From Stachybotrys elegans (Eukaryota > Ascomycota > Sordariomycetes > Hypocreales > Stachybotryaceae), in the NCBI GenBank assembly GCA_020746835.1, contig JAGPNK010000001.1:5766001-5830000 (forward strand): DNA of 64,000 bases, written 5' to 3'. A program made the position numbers and the translations under genes. Under the pieces are notes generated by a model, which did not search any database, was not told where the DNA came from, and saw only the letters and a program-made list of their open reading frames with translations. Shown piece by piece: positions 34,749 through 45,800 of the stretch (position 1 is the stretch's first letter; every line of letters begins with the position of its first letter).

Positions 34749-36210
34749 ATGTCGCTGTACTCCGGGTACTGGACAGAACCTGGCAACTTTGTCGGCGCCG
34801 CTATTGGTCTATCAATACTAGACATCGTCACTGTGGTAGCAAGGTTCGTGGCCCGCAGTAAGCAGGGTCAGCCATTGAAAGCCGATGACTGGTTGATGAT
34901 TCCGGCTGCAGTAAGTAGGTCTGAACTACACTGTCACATGGGCTAACAGAACACAGGCATTCACGATAGGGATCGCAATTGCGATGATCTATGGTGTATC
35001 ACAGCGTGCTTTGGCTCATCCATTTGAACTGCCTGACGAGGCCAACGGTAACGCCCTGGTTGCCGCAACACGGCAGATCAGCATCGAAGGACAGGTCGGT
35101 ACTCTACAAGAACACTACACTTTTGGGTGACTAATTGCGTGATAGCTACAATGGGCCTTTATCGTGTTACTTCCTCTTGCCCTGGGATGTACAAAGGCAA
35201 GCTTCCTCTTCTTTTACCAACGAATATTTGCCATCGGCTCTTTTGGAAAGACAAATATTCTCCTCGTCGGCATGATTGTCCTTGTCTTCATGTGGTCTGT
35301 CGGCTTCTTTTTTGCTTCACTCTTCGAATGCGGCACCAACTTTTGGGCAATATGGACCTCGCCAACGGCTTTCCTTGAAAATTGCGTCAACGATTTGCAA
35401 TTGGCACTCTCCCTGGCTATAACAGATCTTATAGTGGATGTTATAATATTCGCTATACCTATTCCCCTGGTAAGCCCCATTGCTGTCTCCGTCAGGAGTG
35501 TCTTTCTCGCGGAGATACTGTCTGTACGGTTCCCTTGGCGCACTACCTCTGGCACACCTATGTACTCTTGATTGATAGGCACTGCTTGTTTTGTTGCTGA
35601 TATGCTGTAGGTTTGGCGACTGAACCTCACACTCCCGAAGAAGGTGGCAATTATTGGAGTCTTTCTCCTAGGTTTGGTGTGAGTAACATCAAGCTACCTG
35701 CAACATGAGCTGATTGAGAAAGGACGGTTGCTGCCTCAATTACACGAGTTGTGATGACAGAAAGAGTTGTTGCTGAGGGATACAGCCCAGACATTGACCC
35801 CATCCGTAAGTATTCTTCCATTCTAAAAACTTACCTAACCGCCCCAAGTCCTAGTATCGTCCTTCATCTACTGGGGGATGGTTGAGAGTGGAATTGCTGT
35901 GGCTGTTGCTAGCCTTCCAACACTCTGGTTCTTCTTCAGAGGAGGTCACTGGAATTTTGTGGTCAAAACTATCAGGAGTATTGGCGAAAGCAGCGCATCG
36001 GGCATACGGTTGCTGCGATCGAGGCGGAGCAGGCCGAGTATGCTTGACGAGGAACGCTCAACGAGACGACGGAATATCGCAGATCCATCTCCAGCCGAAT
36101 CCGAAACGGAGCTCAACATTGAGGGAAAGTCATTCTGGCCGGGCAGAGACGCGTACCCGATGAGTGTCGTCAAACAGCCACATGCTATGGAGGGTGTCAA
36201 GGAAATTTGA
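34749..36210 (+). CDS. Rhodopsin-domain (Pth11-like) seven-helix membrane protein
   Basis: Six exons (34749-34910, 34957-35094, 35146-35469, 35611-35678, 35723-35805, 35849-36210) give about 378 residues. Seven hydrophobic helices are visible. Motifs of the fungal rhodopsin-domain family are DDWLMI after helix 1, the CTKASFLFFYQRIF block, a cysteine pair flanking the extracellular loop (FECGTNFW...ENCVNDLQLA) and PIPLVWRLNLTLPKKVAIIGVF. A basic cytosolic tail of about 100 residues follows, rich in RR and SP. There is no CFEM domain. Relatives include receptors sensing surfaces or host cues, but most have no known ligand. The last acceptor could be 35848 or 35854. Its 3' end is 34 bp from the convergent giant ORF. 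Confidence 0.82.
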
Positions 36211-36244
36211 ATTCAGGTTCTGTCTTACTTTATGATACCTATCT

Positions 36245-39200
36245 TCAACTAAGATACTTCTTCTCCAATACTAAGCCCATGTCTTGTATTACTTTATCCT
36301 CGCTCTCCACCCACTGTTGGATTAAGTTCTTCACCTCTGAACAAGGCCGGACTTCAGGGTGAGCTGCCAGTTCAAGAAACATTGCTGCTAGTTCAAGCTG
36401 TAGGTAGTCGGTTAGCTCCAGCTTCTTGGAGCCGTTCGATAAATTTTGCTCGTGTTGGCATAGGCACAGTGCAACACGAGTACTCTCCACGCTGGCATCC
36501 ATCTTCAGATACTCCTTGAGCTTTGCGAAATCCCTGTGGTATGGCTGGTTGTTTTCCAGCCACGTGAGGAGTTTGGTCAATTCCAGCGCAAAGGCCTGGA
36601 TTTCTCCCTCTGACGCCACGTGCTCAGGCCGCTTGGTGTATGGGAGTGGGAGCAAAAGACATCGCAGCCGGAAATCGTCAGGAAGAATTCTGGGTGTCCT
36701 CCGACCCGTGGCTTGAACAGCGATTCGAACATCTCCAATCTCAGCCAGGAAGGCCTGCAAAGCTGGAGCTGAGTGCATCTGCCAACTCTTCCAGTTTGTG
36801 TAGCCGTGAAGGCGAGAATAGCAAAGTTTCGAGACAAGACGGTCAAACAAATCAACGAACTGACACTGAATAAGATGTTTGCCAATCGCTTGGATGAATC
36901 CTTGAAGTGATTGCAGAGTAATGTCTTTCCCATCCTTGCGCTTCAAAACCAACGTTTCTGTAGTCTGTTGCAAGTGCGAGGTAGCTTTCAGTGCGCCGAA
37001 TAATGACAGAGCTTTTTCACCCTCATTCTGAAATTGTGCGATCCAATGCTTGCCCGCAGACGATTCCAGCAGAGCGCGATCCGAAATGACCCTTTCAGTC
37101 ACCCTTCTTATATTGGGTGTGGGTGAGAGGTTGAGGAGAGTCATCTCGCGCATCATTGAGATGGCTGAGTCTGGCATGTAATTCCACAGGCTACCAAACA
37201 TGCGTGAGAACATGTGGACCTGCGCTGGGTAAGCAGGCAGCCTGTCTTCAAGGGGCAAGCCAAGCTTGGCCATGAAAAGGCGATTCCATCGAGCATTTAT
37301 GATAGCCGACTCGCCGTAAGCGCGAACAAGCATCTCAGCTATGCGACACTTTGCTTCATCCGGCATTTCCTCCAGGCAAACTTGGTTGCACAACAGGTCT
37401 GCAAGGGGTGTTTCGCTTCCAATCACCGGGAGTTCGTCACCGCTCTCCGCAGCTGCCCAACCAGTCTCGGTTACTGGAAGACGCTCGTTGAGCTGGGAAA
37501 GAACAGGCTCAACGTGTTGTTCCAGGGCATCTAGCACACGGCTGTGGATTTGCGAGGGGTATGATGGCTCTTTGAGGATGCTGAGAAGGCTGCTGACGAG
37601 AGCCACCCGAATGTCGATATGTCTGGCCTCGACAAGCAAGCCAAGAAGTATATCGCATGCGGTAGACGCACCAACAAGCTGGCTGTTTTGCAGTATCTGA
37701 GCCATCATCTTGACAGTTGTGACCTTGATTATTGGTGGCCTCAGGACTGTTTTACCATCCTTGTCGATGGTCTCCCTTGGATTGGCGCTCTGCTCCCTCA
37801 TTTTCTCTTGCATGGCGTTGGCTAAAAGATGAAGAAGATCTCTTGCCATCTTGGCCGGCAACGATGACAGAAAGCTTTGGTTCAAAATGTGACGGTGCCA
37901 GGAGCTATCAGCGCCATCACCTTGTAGAACTAGCTGCTGCAGAAAAGGAAATGCCAACCATGGCTGATCGCTCGAGCAGATTCGCATCGTCCAGTTAACC
38001 CTCCTTCCTATTTGCAGCTTCATCTGCTCTGGACTCAACCTAGTCTTCATTGTCTTGTCTAGAAACGCGGCCAAGTCGGCAGTAATATGCCCCGAAAATC
38101 TTGGAAACTGCGCGTACGCATTGGAAAAGGTCGACTTTAGCCTGGCTTGAGGGCAATCGTAGAGAAGGGATTCAGCTTGAACTAGAAGATCAAGGAACGG
38201 CTTCCACAGAACCTCAACTGCTGCGCTCCCAGAATACGCTGGATCGACTTCCCTGGATTTGAAGAAGGAATCGAAAGATTCCACAGCGGACTTTGCTGTC
38301 CTCAAACAAAACACCCTTCGGATGGTCTCGGCCATAAAACTCCACTTCATCTTGTTGGAATGCGGTTGAGACGACGACATTTTGGCAGTTTCCGTAAGAT
38401 GGAGGATGATTCGGTGTGAAGTTTCAATGTCGCTGGTTATGCGTGCTACCGGGTTCAAATTGGGGTCCTTGGGGATGGCTGTCAGTAGTCTTAGCAAGTC
38501 CTCTGTCCCAAGTGGTTTGCCATCATATATATCGCACATCACCGAAGGCTCGTTGATGTAGCGGCGTGTCCACAAAAGGGTTTCGTCCACTAGTTGCAAG
38601 TCACCAGAGGCAACAGACAGATTCACTGCCGATTGAGCCCAGAAACTGCGATCCTCGGCGACGCGAGACTCCTCTGACTTTTTTCTTCGCTCCTTGACAA
38701 TTGCTCTAATGTGCGGCAGCCAGACAGGTGGCTCAGGGCTTTGCTTGACTTGGTTTCTCAGCATGCAGCCGACAATTTCTACATCTCCGCTTCTCTGTCC
38801 TGGAGCTTGACGCTGCATCATGACGCTGTTATTTCCAGGATCGGAGTGCGTCGTGACGCTCCTGTTTCCGGAATTGAGGTGTCCAGGATCGAGAAACGTG
38901 CCGCTTGGGTCTGCCCGCGCCAACCTCTCGAACAATTCAAGCCCCTTGGCATTATCCAGCCAGAAGAAGACAATTGGCTGCCACGTATGGTGCTGCTTCA
39001 CGAGGTCTCGAAGCCGAGCAAGGCCTGCTGGCGATTCGTCATTAATGTCAGCCCCGAAGTCTTTGATGTGAAGCAGCACAAAGCGTAACAGTTCATAATT
39101 ACTGTCACATTTTCGGAACTTGTCCAGAATGTTGAAGTAGACGGAGTAAATCGTGCCCTGGGACGCAATGTTGGTACTCGGTACGAATGCGAGAAACTTT

Positions 39201-40069
39201 CGCAAATTCGCTTCCGTTCGCTCTTTGACCTCTGCGCTGCATTCAGCACCACTCTTGTGAGTGCGTAACCATCGATCAATCGTATAGCGGATGGGGGTTT
39301 CAGAGTCTATTTTCATATGTCGGCTGAGCTGGGAAGAATGCACGTCCATGCAGCTGGCGAGAGTAGTAAGGAAGTCGTCCAGGAAACCAACGTCGGGGTT
39401 CCTGCGCCGAAAGAGCTTTTTCAAGACAGGCATGACGAGAACCGACATGAAGTCAGAGGGTATGTGTGTGATTGTATCCGTCTTGATCATGTGCTGGAGG
39501 ATGACTTTGATAAATGCGGGGTTGCCCTGGAAGAGTCTCCTCTCGTCACGGAAATCCACTTCTTTGGAGAAGGTTGTCGCGAAGAATTTTTGCTCGTACA
39601 TCTCACGATGTCCCAAAAACAAACATCTCCGCTGTTGCTTGGTCCAATCGATGGCATACCGGGTCTCCCATTCTTCCACGAATTGGGCATCACAGGCCGG
39701 TATTATGTCTTGGTAGTATTGCCTCAGGGGTCTCGGATCTTTATGCGGAAGCTCAGATAAATCTCCGTACAATAGCATGCACAACTCGCCCAATGCCGCG
39801 CGTCGAGCAGGTCTCGCATTGCTGGCGGACGCGGTGCGACCCAGTTGACGGCATATGTTCTTAATATCCCGCAGACTGAAGTCTGACATCAACTCAGCGA
39901 GCCCTGACGCACCTCCCAGGGCATCCCAGCATGGTTGGAACAGCGATTGGGAGCGGAGAGCTTTGCCGAGGTGAGTGATGGCTTGGCTTCGCATCACTGT
40001 GCTCTCCTCCTGTCGCAGCTGCTTAGCCACCCAGATGGGATCGCGATACGACATTGCGGTGGAAGTCAT
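36245..40069 (-). CDS. Giant single-exon helical orphan, about 1,274 aa
   Basis: The open frame reaches an ATG at 40156, but the earliest residues look like leader sequence; ATGs at 40069 or 40054 are better starts. There are no introns, signal peptide or membrane helices. The whole length is alpha-helical with repeated Leu-rich amphipathic stretches such as LLGLLVEARHIDIRVALVSSLLSIL, as in ARM/HEAT-like scaffolds. No catalytic motif is seen. Short basic runs (RRR, KKLFRRRNP) occur in the first third. The lack of introns stands out in this intron-rich window and could mean a retrogene or an old conserved fungal orphan. Function is unknown; scaffold or adaptor is only an inference from fold type. 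Confidence 0.75.
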   Translation of the reverse strand: MTSTAMSYRDPIWVAKQLRQEESTVMRSQAITHLGKALRSQSLFQPCWDALGGASGLAELMSDFSLRDIKNICRQLGRTASASNARPARRAALGELCMLLYGDLSELPHKDPRPLRQYYQDIIPACDAQFVEEWETRYAIDWTKQQRRCLFLGHREMYEQKFFATTFSKEVDFRDERRLFQGNPAFIKVILQHMIKTDTITHIPSDFMSVLVMPVLKKLFRRRNPDVGFLDDFLTTLASCMDVHSSQLSRHMKIDSETPIRYTIDRWLRTHKSGAECSAEVKERTEANLRKFLAFVPSTNIASQGTIYSVYFNILDKFRKCDSNYELLRFVLLHIKDFGADINDESPAGLARLRDLVKQHHTWQPIVFFWLDNAKGLELFERLARADPSGTFLDPGHLNSGNRSVTTHSDPGNNSVMMQRQAPGQRSGDVEIVGCMLRNQVKQSPEPPVWLPHIRAIVKERRKKSEESRVAEDRSFWAQSAVNLSVASGDLQLVDETLLWTRRYINEPSVMCDIYDGKPLGTEDLLRLLTAIPKDPNLNPVARITSDIETSHRIILHLTETAKMSSSQPHSNKMKWSFMAETIRRVFCLRTAKSAVESFDSFFKSREVDPAYSGSAAVEVLWKPFLDLLVQAESLLYDCPQARLKSTFSNAYAQFPRFSGHITADLAAFLDKTMKTRLSPEQMKLQIGRRVNWTMRICSSDQPWLAFPFLQQLVLQGDGADSSWHRHILNQSFLSSLPAKMARDLLHLLANAMQEKMREQSANPRETIDKDGKTVLRPPIIKVTTVKMMAQILQNSQLVGASTACDILLGLLVEARHIDIRVALVSSLLSILKEPSYPSQIHSRVLDALEQHVEPVLSQLNERLPVTETGWAAAESGDELPVIGSETPLADLLCNQVCLEEMPDEAKCRIAEMLVRAYGESAIINARWNRLFMAKLGLPLEDRLPAYPAQVHMFSRMFGSLWNYMPDSAISMMREMTLLNLSPTPNIRRVTERVISDRALLESSAGKHWIAQFQNEGEKALSLFGALKATSHLQQTTETLVLKRKDGKDITLQSLQGFIQAIGKHLIQCQFVDLFDRLVSKLCYSRLHGYTNWKSWQMHSAPALQAFLAEIGDVRIAVQATGRRTPRILPDDFRLRCLLLPLPYTKRPEHVASEGEIQAFALELTKLLTWLENNQPYHRDFAKLKEYLKMDASVESTRVALCLCQHEQNLSNGSKKLELTDYLQLELAAMFLELAAHPEVRPCSEVKNLIQQWVESEDKVIQDMGLVLEKKYLS

Positions 40070-41316
40070 TGGAAGTAGGAAGTGCGGGTGATTGAAACAA
40101 TTAAATGGCAGTGGTAAAAAGGGGAACAGATGAACCGTGGAACCAACAATATCCAAGCCGGAGCCGGCACAACAATAACCCTTTTATAAAGCTGACCGAT
40201 TGTCAGACGACTCCAGGTAAGGTTTTTTTCTCCAGTAACTTGAAATGAGTCACTCGCCGAAAGCCACCAAGCCAGTGGCAGCGGTGGCCGCTTTTACCGA
40301 AAACCTTGATATCACACCGTTGCTTCGACCGAGTCCTTCGAACAAGCCGTCCTGCAGGCCGTATGACGGAGGGCTATGCAGAAGCCGCTACTGCCGCCTT
40401 TTCTCCGGACATTGCCACATCCAACGCATCGTACCCGATAACCGTCAGATCGTAGGGCCAATAGACCGTGCAAGGAATCCATCTTCACTTGACAGGCTGT
40501 GGTACTAAGTGAGAGACTGGTGGATAGACAGTAATTATTATTATTATTATTATTGTAGTTAACGTCTGGCCTTTTCGGCGAACCTCCTTTTGGAGTAAGC
40601 AGACGTGTCAGGCTAGTTTCTATGTAGGTTTTCTAGTTTTCCAAATCAGGTCTAGGATAGGTATAGGGTAGGTCCCACCAGAAACGCGTCGCGTTTCCGG
40701 TTTCTTCTACCCCTGTGCCCTTCCTGTGCCCGTTCCTTCTTCCTTTCCTTCCTACACTTCCATCCATCTGACAACTTAAGCGATAAACAGTTCTTCGGTT
40801 CCCTCATCCGTCCGCGGTTTCTTGGGAGAGGATAGACAGTAAGGGCATTGTCTAATTGCCTGTATAGGGTAGCCGAGCAAGGGGAAATGTAGGGACGAGA
40901 GACAAGCAGGATGGCAAAAGGAATAAATCTAAGAATCTAAGATAGGGAGTCGAATTTCGCTTACATTACCTGAACTTTCATGCCCCGAGCACTTCATTTC
41001 AGGCCGCAAAGTTGAGTTGCACGGCCAGTGCCCGCACTCATAATAATTGAGGGTTGGAGTTGGAGGGGCGAGTTGCCAAGTATGCTCTGGTACAGGTACA
41101 TTGGTCGATGCACAGTTCGTCTTTTGGAATCCCAGCAGGTCCATGTTTCAGGGATCCCCTTGCTACTCACAGGCACCCATGCCGTCCAGCAAGGCCCTGC
41201 CCAGCTAGAGCTGCGGACCTTTTGGTTGAAGCGTCTTTGCCGCCATTTATACGTGGCTTCCTGCCATCCGCCAGCCAGCTGGTATCGAATTATACCAGGT
41301 TGTTAAATCGCCCATC
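40070..41316. other. Intergenic with ATT microsatellite and pyrimidine-rich tract
   Basis: An ATT repeat of about seven units lies at 40533-40554. A C/T-rich tract spans about 40700-40760. An 87-codon open frame at 40245-40508 begins with an alanine-rich segment but shows no family signal; it might be a decayed gene. Confidence 0.5.
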
Positions 41317-43089
41317 ATGTTGCTAATCCGTCTCGTCCGGCGGCTTACCCTTTTTCAGCTTGTCTGGTTCACTGCTGCACAGACTATAGCCGACTGGAGT
41401 GTGCTGAGTAGCTCTGTCACAGGAGGCTTATTCTCTGCAGAACCTCTCTCCCGACCTTGCTTCGCGCAGTATCAGGGCCGACCAGCGCAGGCGGATGAGG
41501 CTGCCTGTGCGAGGGTTCGAGCCAATTACAACAACAACTCTTTCTATCTTGAACTCGCAAATGGATATCTGGCGCACCAAAGCGAAGCATGCTTGAGTGA
41601 ACCTCTGAACCGCTGCACACTGAACAACACATCCTCTCCACCGGGAATCCCCCAGGATGGTGTATGCGACCAAGGCCTCGTCCCTTCCTACTACCTCAAG
41701 GTCCGGGACGCGTCCGATATCAGCAAAGCTTTCGCCTTCTCTAAGCGGTTCAACATCCCTCTGGTCATCAAAAACACTGGCCACGACTTAATGATGCGCA
41801 GTAGTCAGGAGGGTAGTCTGATGCTGTGGGTACATGGGATGGACAGTATGTCTTTCCACGAAGATTTCATACCCGAAGGGTGTGGGCAGGATACCGGTGT
41901 AGGAAGAGCCATGACCATGGCTACTGGTGTCACCACTCAAGCGGCAGTAGAGTTTGCCGCAAGCCACGACAGCACAATTGTCGCCAGCTACTCCGGCACT
42001 GTCTCCCAGTCTGGCGGTTGGATTTTGGGCGGCGGACATAGCGTCCTTTCTCCGGCGTACGGCCTTGGAGTTGATCGGGTTGTGCAGTTCAAAATCGTCA
42101 CACCCGACGGACAGCTCCGTATCGCAAACCGCTGCCAGCACTCGGACCTTTTCTGGGCGTTGAGAGGCGGAGGCGGAGCCACGTTTGGCGTCGTCGTCGA
42201 GTCCACGCAGCGCGTTGAGCCTTCCGCGCCCGTGGCTGTCGCCAACATCCGGCTGCCCTCCAACTCGAATGTTGAGACTTCGGTTCGATGGCTCGAACTA
42301 ACAGCACGGCACTCACTGCGATGGGGCAAAGAGGGATGGGGTGGCCATGTCGGCGGCTTGTACGTGACGCACATGAATCCACTCCCCCTAATTGCCAATC
42401 TGGATGATGGTGGCGCCGCAGCCCGCGAGTCCATGAAGGAGGTGACAGAGTTCGCGCTCAGCATGGGAGGCACCAGTGTGGTGGAGGTCTTGCCTGACTT
42501 TCTGAGCGTATGGAACAAATACATAGTGCCGGGAGCAGGACGAGACGCTGGGCGGACGCTATTCCTGGCATCAAAACTGGTCCCTCAAAAAGTATTCGCT
42601 TCCGAGGAGGGAATTAAGAGCATTGTCGACTACGTCAGAGGTGCGGCGTCCATGGGATACGATCCGCGGTCCTTTTATATTACTGTCGACACACCTTTCG
42701 TCGCTGGCCCCCCAAGCTGTGGAAAGGAAACATCCGTCCATCCAGCCTGGTACAGGTCTCTATGGATGATGCCAGCAGGGACCAGCCCAATGACCTGGAA
42801 TGCATCTTACTCGGAGCGCGTTGGGCAAATAGCGAGGTTGCAGGAGATTACCGCCCTGGCAGAAGACTTCGCTGGGCCAGCGGCATATTCCAACGAGGCG
42901 AATCCCTTTACGGAGAACTGGAAGGAAGCCTTCTGGGGCTCCAACTACGACCGACTTCTGCAGGTGAAGCAAAAATATGACCCAGAAGGCCTGCTCAACT
43001 GCTGGAAGTGCGTCGGATTCGAGGACGAGGATATTCTCAGCCCACGCTTCCGATGCCAAGGAAAACTGCAGATTGATGCCCGAAAGTAA
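41317..43089 (+). CDS. Secreted berberine-bridge-type FAD oxidase, single exon
   Basis: 590 residues without introns. A basic-hydrophobic signal peptide (residues 1-22) leads the protein. FAD_binding_4 shows VIKNTGHDLMMRS with His156 for covalent flavin, SQSGGWILGGGHSVLSPAYG, and [17 protein letters not shown]. The BBE end reads NWKEAFWGSNYDRLLQVKQKYDPEGLL. The second-bond cysteine of bicovalent enzymes is absent. Members oxidise alcohols or amines or close rings with O2 and release peroxide. It lies at the edge of the polyketide cluster, convergent with the P450 over about 140 bp, so it is a candidate late tailoring enzyme. It differs in gene structure from the five-exon relative at 25795-27771, which argues against a recent duplication. 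Confidence 0.88.
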   Translation: MLLIRLVRRLTLFQLVWFTAAQTIADWSVLSSSVTGGLFSAEPLSRPCFAQYQGRPAQADEAACARVRANYNNNSFYLELANGYLAHQSEACLSEPLNRCTLNNTSSPPGIPQDGVCDQGLVPSYYLKVRDASDISKAFAFSKRFNIPLVIKNTGHDLMMRSSQEGSLMLWVHGMDSMSFHEDFIPEGCGQDTGVGRAMTMATGVTTQAAVEFAASHDSTIVASYSGTVSQSGGWILGGGHSVLSPAYGLGVDRVVQFKIVTPDGQLRIANRCQHSDLFWALRGGGGATFGVVVESTQRVEPSAPVAVANIRLPSNSNVETSVRWLELTARHSLRWGKEGWGGHVGGLYVTHMNPLPLIANLDDGGAAARESMKEVTEFALSMGGTSVVEVLPDFLSVWNKYIVPGAGRDAGRTLFLASKLVPQKVFASEEGIKSIVDYVRGAASMGYDPRSFYITVDTPFVAGPPSCGKETSVHPAWYRSLWMMPAGTSPMTWNASYSERVGQIARLQEITALAEDFAGPAAYSNEANPFTENWKEAFWGSNYDRLLQVKQKYDPEGLLNCWKCVGFEDEDILSPRFRCQGKLQIDARK

Positions 43090-43231
43090 TTTGAAGAGGT
43101 TGGTAGCACAGCATTAGAGTTATAATCGAGTCATCGTTCCACATCTGATCCCAAACAAGCAATTCAGTTCAATTTCCCTGTCCTGCTACCATGTTTGACT
43201 GCAAGAAAATGTTTCCCTCTACACCATGAAG

Positions 43232-44945
43232 TTAAATAAGGTCTCTGTAAAAGTCTCCCCTTGCATGGAAGACCAGCTCAGGCCCATTACAGATGGACGT
43301 GACAGTGTCGAACAGCAGAAATTCGGTCTCGGGACCACGTGCCGCGGTTTCTGGCGATTCAAAGTCGAAGTACCACAGCGTCTTAGCCATAACTAGACTG
43401 GCTTCAAGGTAAGCCATGGCCTTTCCAGCACATGCCCTTATGCCGACCGAAAACGGAACAAACGCTTCGTTCATTCGCTTAACCTCCGCCGCGTCCACTA
43501 GCCATCGCTCAGGCTTGAATACAAAAGGATCTGGGAAATACTCCGGGTTGTGATGCAGGTGGTATATGTCCACGCCGACTTGAGTTCCCTCAGGAATCAC
43601 ATGTCCCTCGACCACCCACGGGCCGGTGGAGGGAAAAGCCTCGCGCCAGAGCGTGCTGCCAACAGGTGGTGACATTCGCAGCGTCTCATTGATGCAGGCA
43701 CGGAGGTAACGACAGTTTGCAAGCTGCTGCCCACTTCGGATGTCTGCGCCGCTGGTAAAGGAGGATCGAACTTCCTCGCTTAGCTGTTTGTAGCAGCCAG
43801 GGTTCGTCGCAAGGTAGAAGAACATGCCTGCAATACAGGTAGATATCGTATCGCCGCCTAGCAGGTTAAGGATTTAGCCATTCGTTACGGGTTAAGTGGT
43901 GGAGCGACTAACCAGCTGGGAGGAAGAACAGGGCTTCTGCCCAGATCTCGCTTGTCTTTATGCTTTCGGGACCTTCCGCATTGAGTGCATCGGCCACATG
44001 CGCGTATAGATCATGCTTGGCGCCTCGGTCCTCAGCGAGACGCGCATTGATCATCTTGACCACCATGTTTCTATACATGTCTCTTGTCTTGCGAACACCT
44101 GCGATATTCTGCAAAGCAGGCGCAAGCCCAAGCTTGTGTATCAGCGGAAATTGCAAAATCATGTTGTTGTACCACAGCGACAGGGCCAGGCCGTCCTTGG
44201 CGGGCCGAAACTCGGGGTCAGTCTGGGTGTTGAGACGGTATCCAAACGCCAGCAGCGCCACAATGTCCAAACTAAGGTACTTTAGCTGCACTGTCATGTT
44301 CAAAGGATTGGGTGGCTGTGAGGATGAATTATCCAGTAGTTTTCGCAAAAAGACCTCAATCTGCTCCATCATGGTTGGCTCAAACGTTCGCATCGAGGAC
44401 TCGGATATCACGCGGCTGATTAGCTTGCGCTTTACCCGATGGCGATCCTTGTCAATCACATTTAGGAGGCTGTAATTACCAGGCCCCTGCAATGTGACGA
44501 GGTAGGCATCGGACTTGGTAATGTTGCTGTTACAATAGATGTCTTTTCAATAAGCATGGTTATTGTACTCGCTGCTGGTCACGTACCTCTGAGAGCTTCA
44601 GTAGAGCTGAACAGTAGCTTATTAGGGCCATATCTCACAATGGAACCTGAGTGCATATTCAGTCGTTGTCCTTTAGCAATGGTGCCTACTTACCGTGAGT
44701 ATGGTGATCCCGGCTCATCGCATGATGGAGCGTTCCCCGTGCCGCATGGTAGAAGCTGTAAATGTCGGAGAGCTTGGCTAGGAACGGTCCTGGGTAGCGG
44801 CTAAGAGGATGGGCAAGGAGTCGATAACTGACAAAGCCTACAACCTAGTCTCCGTTAAAGGGCGGCCAATAGGTGATTATGACGCACTCACAGATAGAAG
44901 AGTGAAGCTACCAGCCAGGTAGCCCAGATTGGGAATTGCAAACAT
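43232..44945 (-). CDS. Cytochrome P450 monooxygenase
   Basis: Five exons (44945-44892, 44844-44694, 44646-44587, 44542-43913, 43857-43232) give 506 residues. An N-terminal anchor (residues 1-25) and the proline hinge SRYPGPFLAKLS are typical of ER-bound fungal P450s. The oxygen-binding helix reads AGGDTIST across the last intron. ExxR is in INETLRMSPP. The heme loop is FSVGIRACAG with Cys441. The protein uses NADPH-P450 reductase to hydroxylate its substrate. Fungal relatives of this type act on hydrocarbon-like polyketides, terpenes and aromatics. It is divergent from a rhodopsin-domain gene over 855 bp and 2.7 kb from the AOS, so hydroxylation of the amino-polyketide is its best-supported role. 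Confidence 0.9.
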
Positions 44946-45800
44946 GACTGTAGTGCAAGAGATTGTTGAATGTGAACTCTCTTGGAACTAATTCCAGGAC
45001 ATCTTTTGAAACCGGCTGGTGAGAAAATCTAAAAGCCAAAATTTGTACTCCAATCGTGTGAAGTTGGATTGGTTGGTTCATGCAAGAAGTGGTCCTACAG
45101 GAGAGTCCGAGGTTGGTTGAGGCACCAACCAAGGATGGCCTGGAACGGAACTGATCGTCCGCCCTGCATAGAAGTGGCCTGACATTTGTTGTACCTTCAA
45201 GTACCGTTACATTTTCTGTCTATCTCTCGGCCCATGCCAAGTATGGAAATGATAGTTGCGATTGCTCTTAATTCAGTACCAGAGGTCAAGCAACACCATG
45301 CATGCCAAGGAGAAAAGGGACTTTGGGCCACCTGATATGCAAGGAAGTAGGAACTTTGGAACGCTTGATATGAGAAGGGAAATGCCGAGGAACTTTGGTA
45401 TTGTTACTCTACCTGCCCATCAGTTGGCAAGATAACGGACCCTACCGCACATGCCGCGCGATAATACGCATAATACAAGCCTGGGAAACGAGCGAAAGCG
45501 CGTAATATTTGGTAGCATTGGGGGCTGTGGCGTTGCTCCGTTGTTACTACGTGACGTTACAGCATGCAGGACTGGGCCGCCAACAGTGATGAGCAAGATA
45601 GCCTAGGTAAATACGTGATTAGTGATAGGAAGGTGTTGGCCATCTGCCGGTGAAGCTCAACTTACAGCCTGGCTCCTGTCCTTCAGGGGATGTGGATGCA
45701 GACGCGCGCGCTCTCTTTATAACAGCAGAACGCGACTGAATTATGAATCGGACGTCACCAACAATCAAGATTCTTGCCCAACATTTGAAGCTTCTCCACC
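44946..45800. promoter_or_regulatory. Divergent upstream region of P450 and rhodopsin-domain gene
   Basis: 855 bp without a supported gene. A TATA-like tttataac near 45717-45723 lies about 80 bp before the ATG at 45801. No TATA is clear on the P450 side. Confidence 0.4.

Noticed and set aside
40245..40508. 87-codon frame upstream of the giant orphan
   Set aside because: Alanine-rich start looks gene-like, but the rest has no recognisable content and no matching splice model; kept as intergenic.
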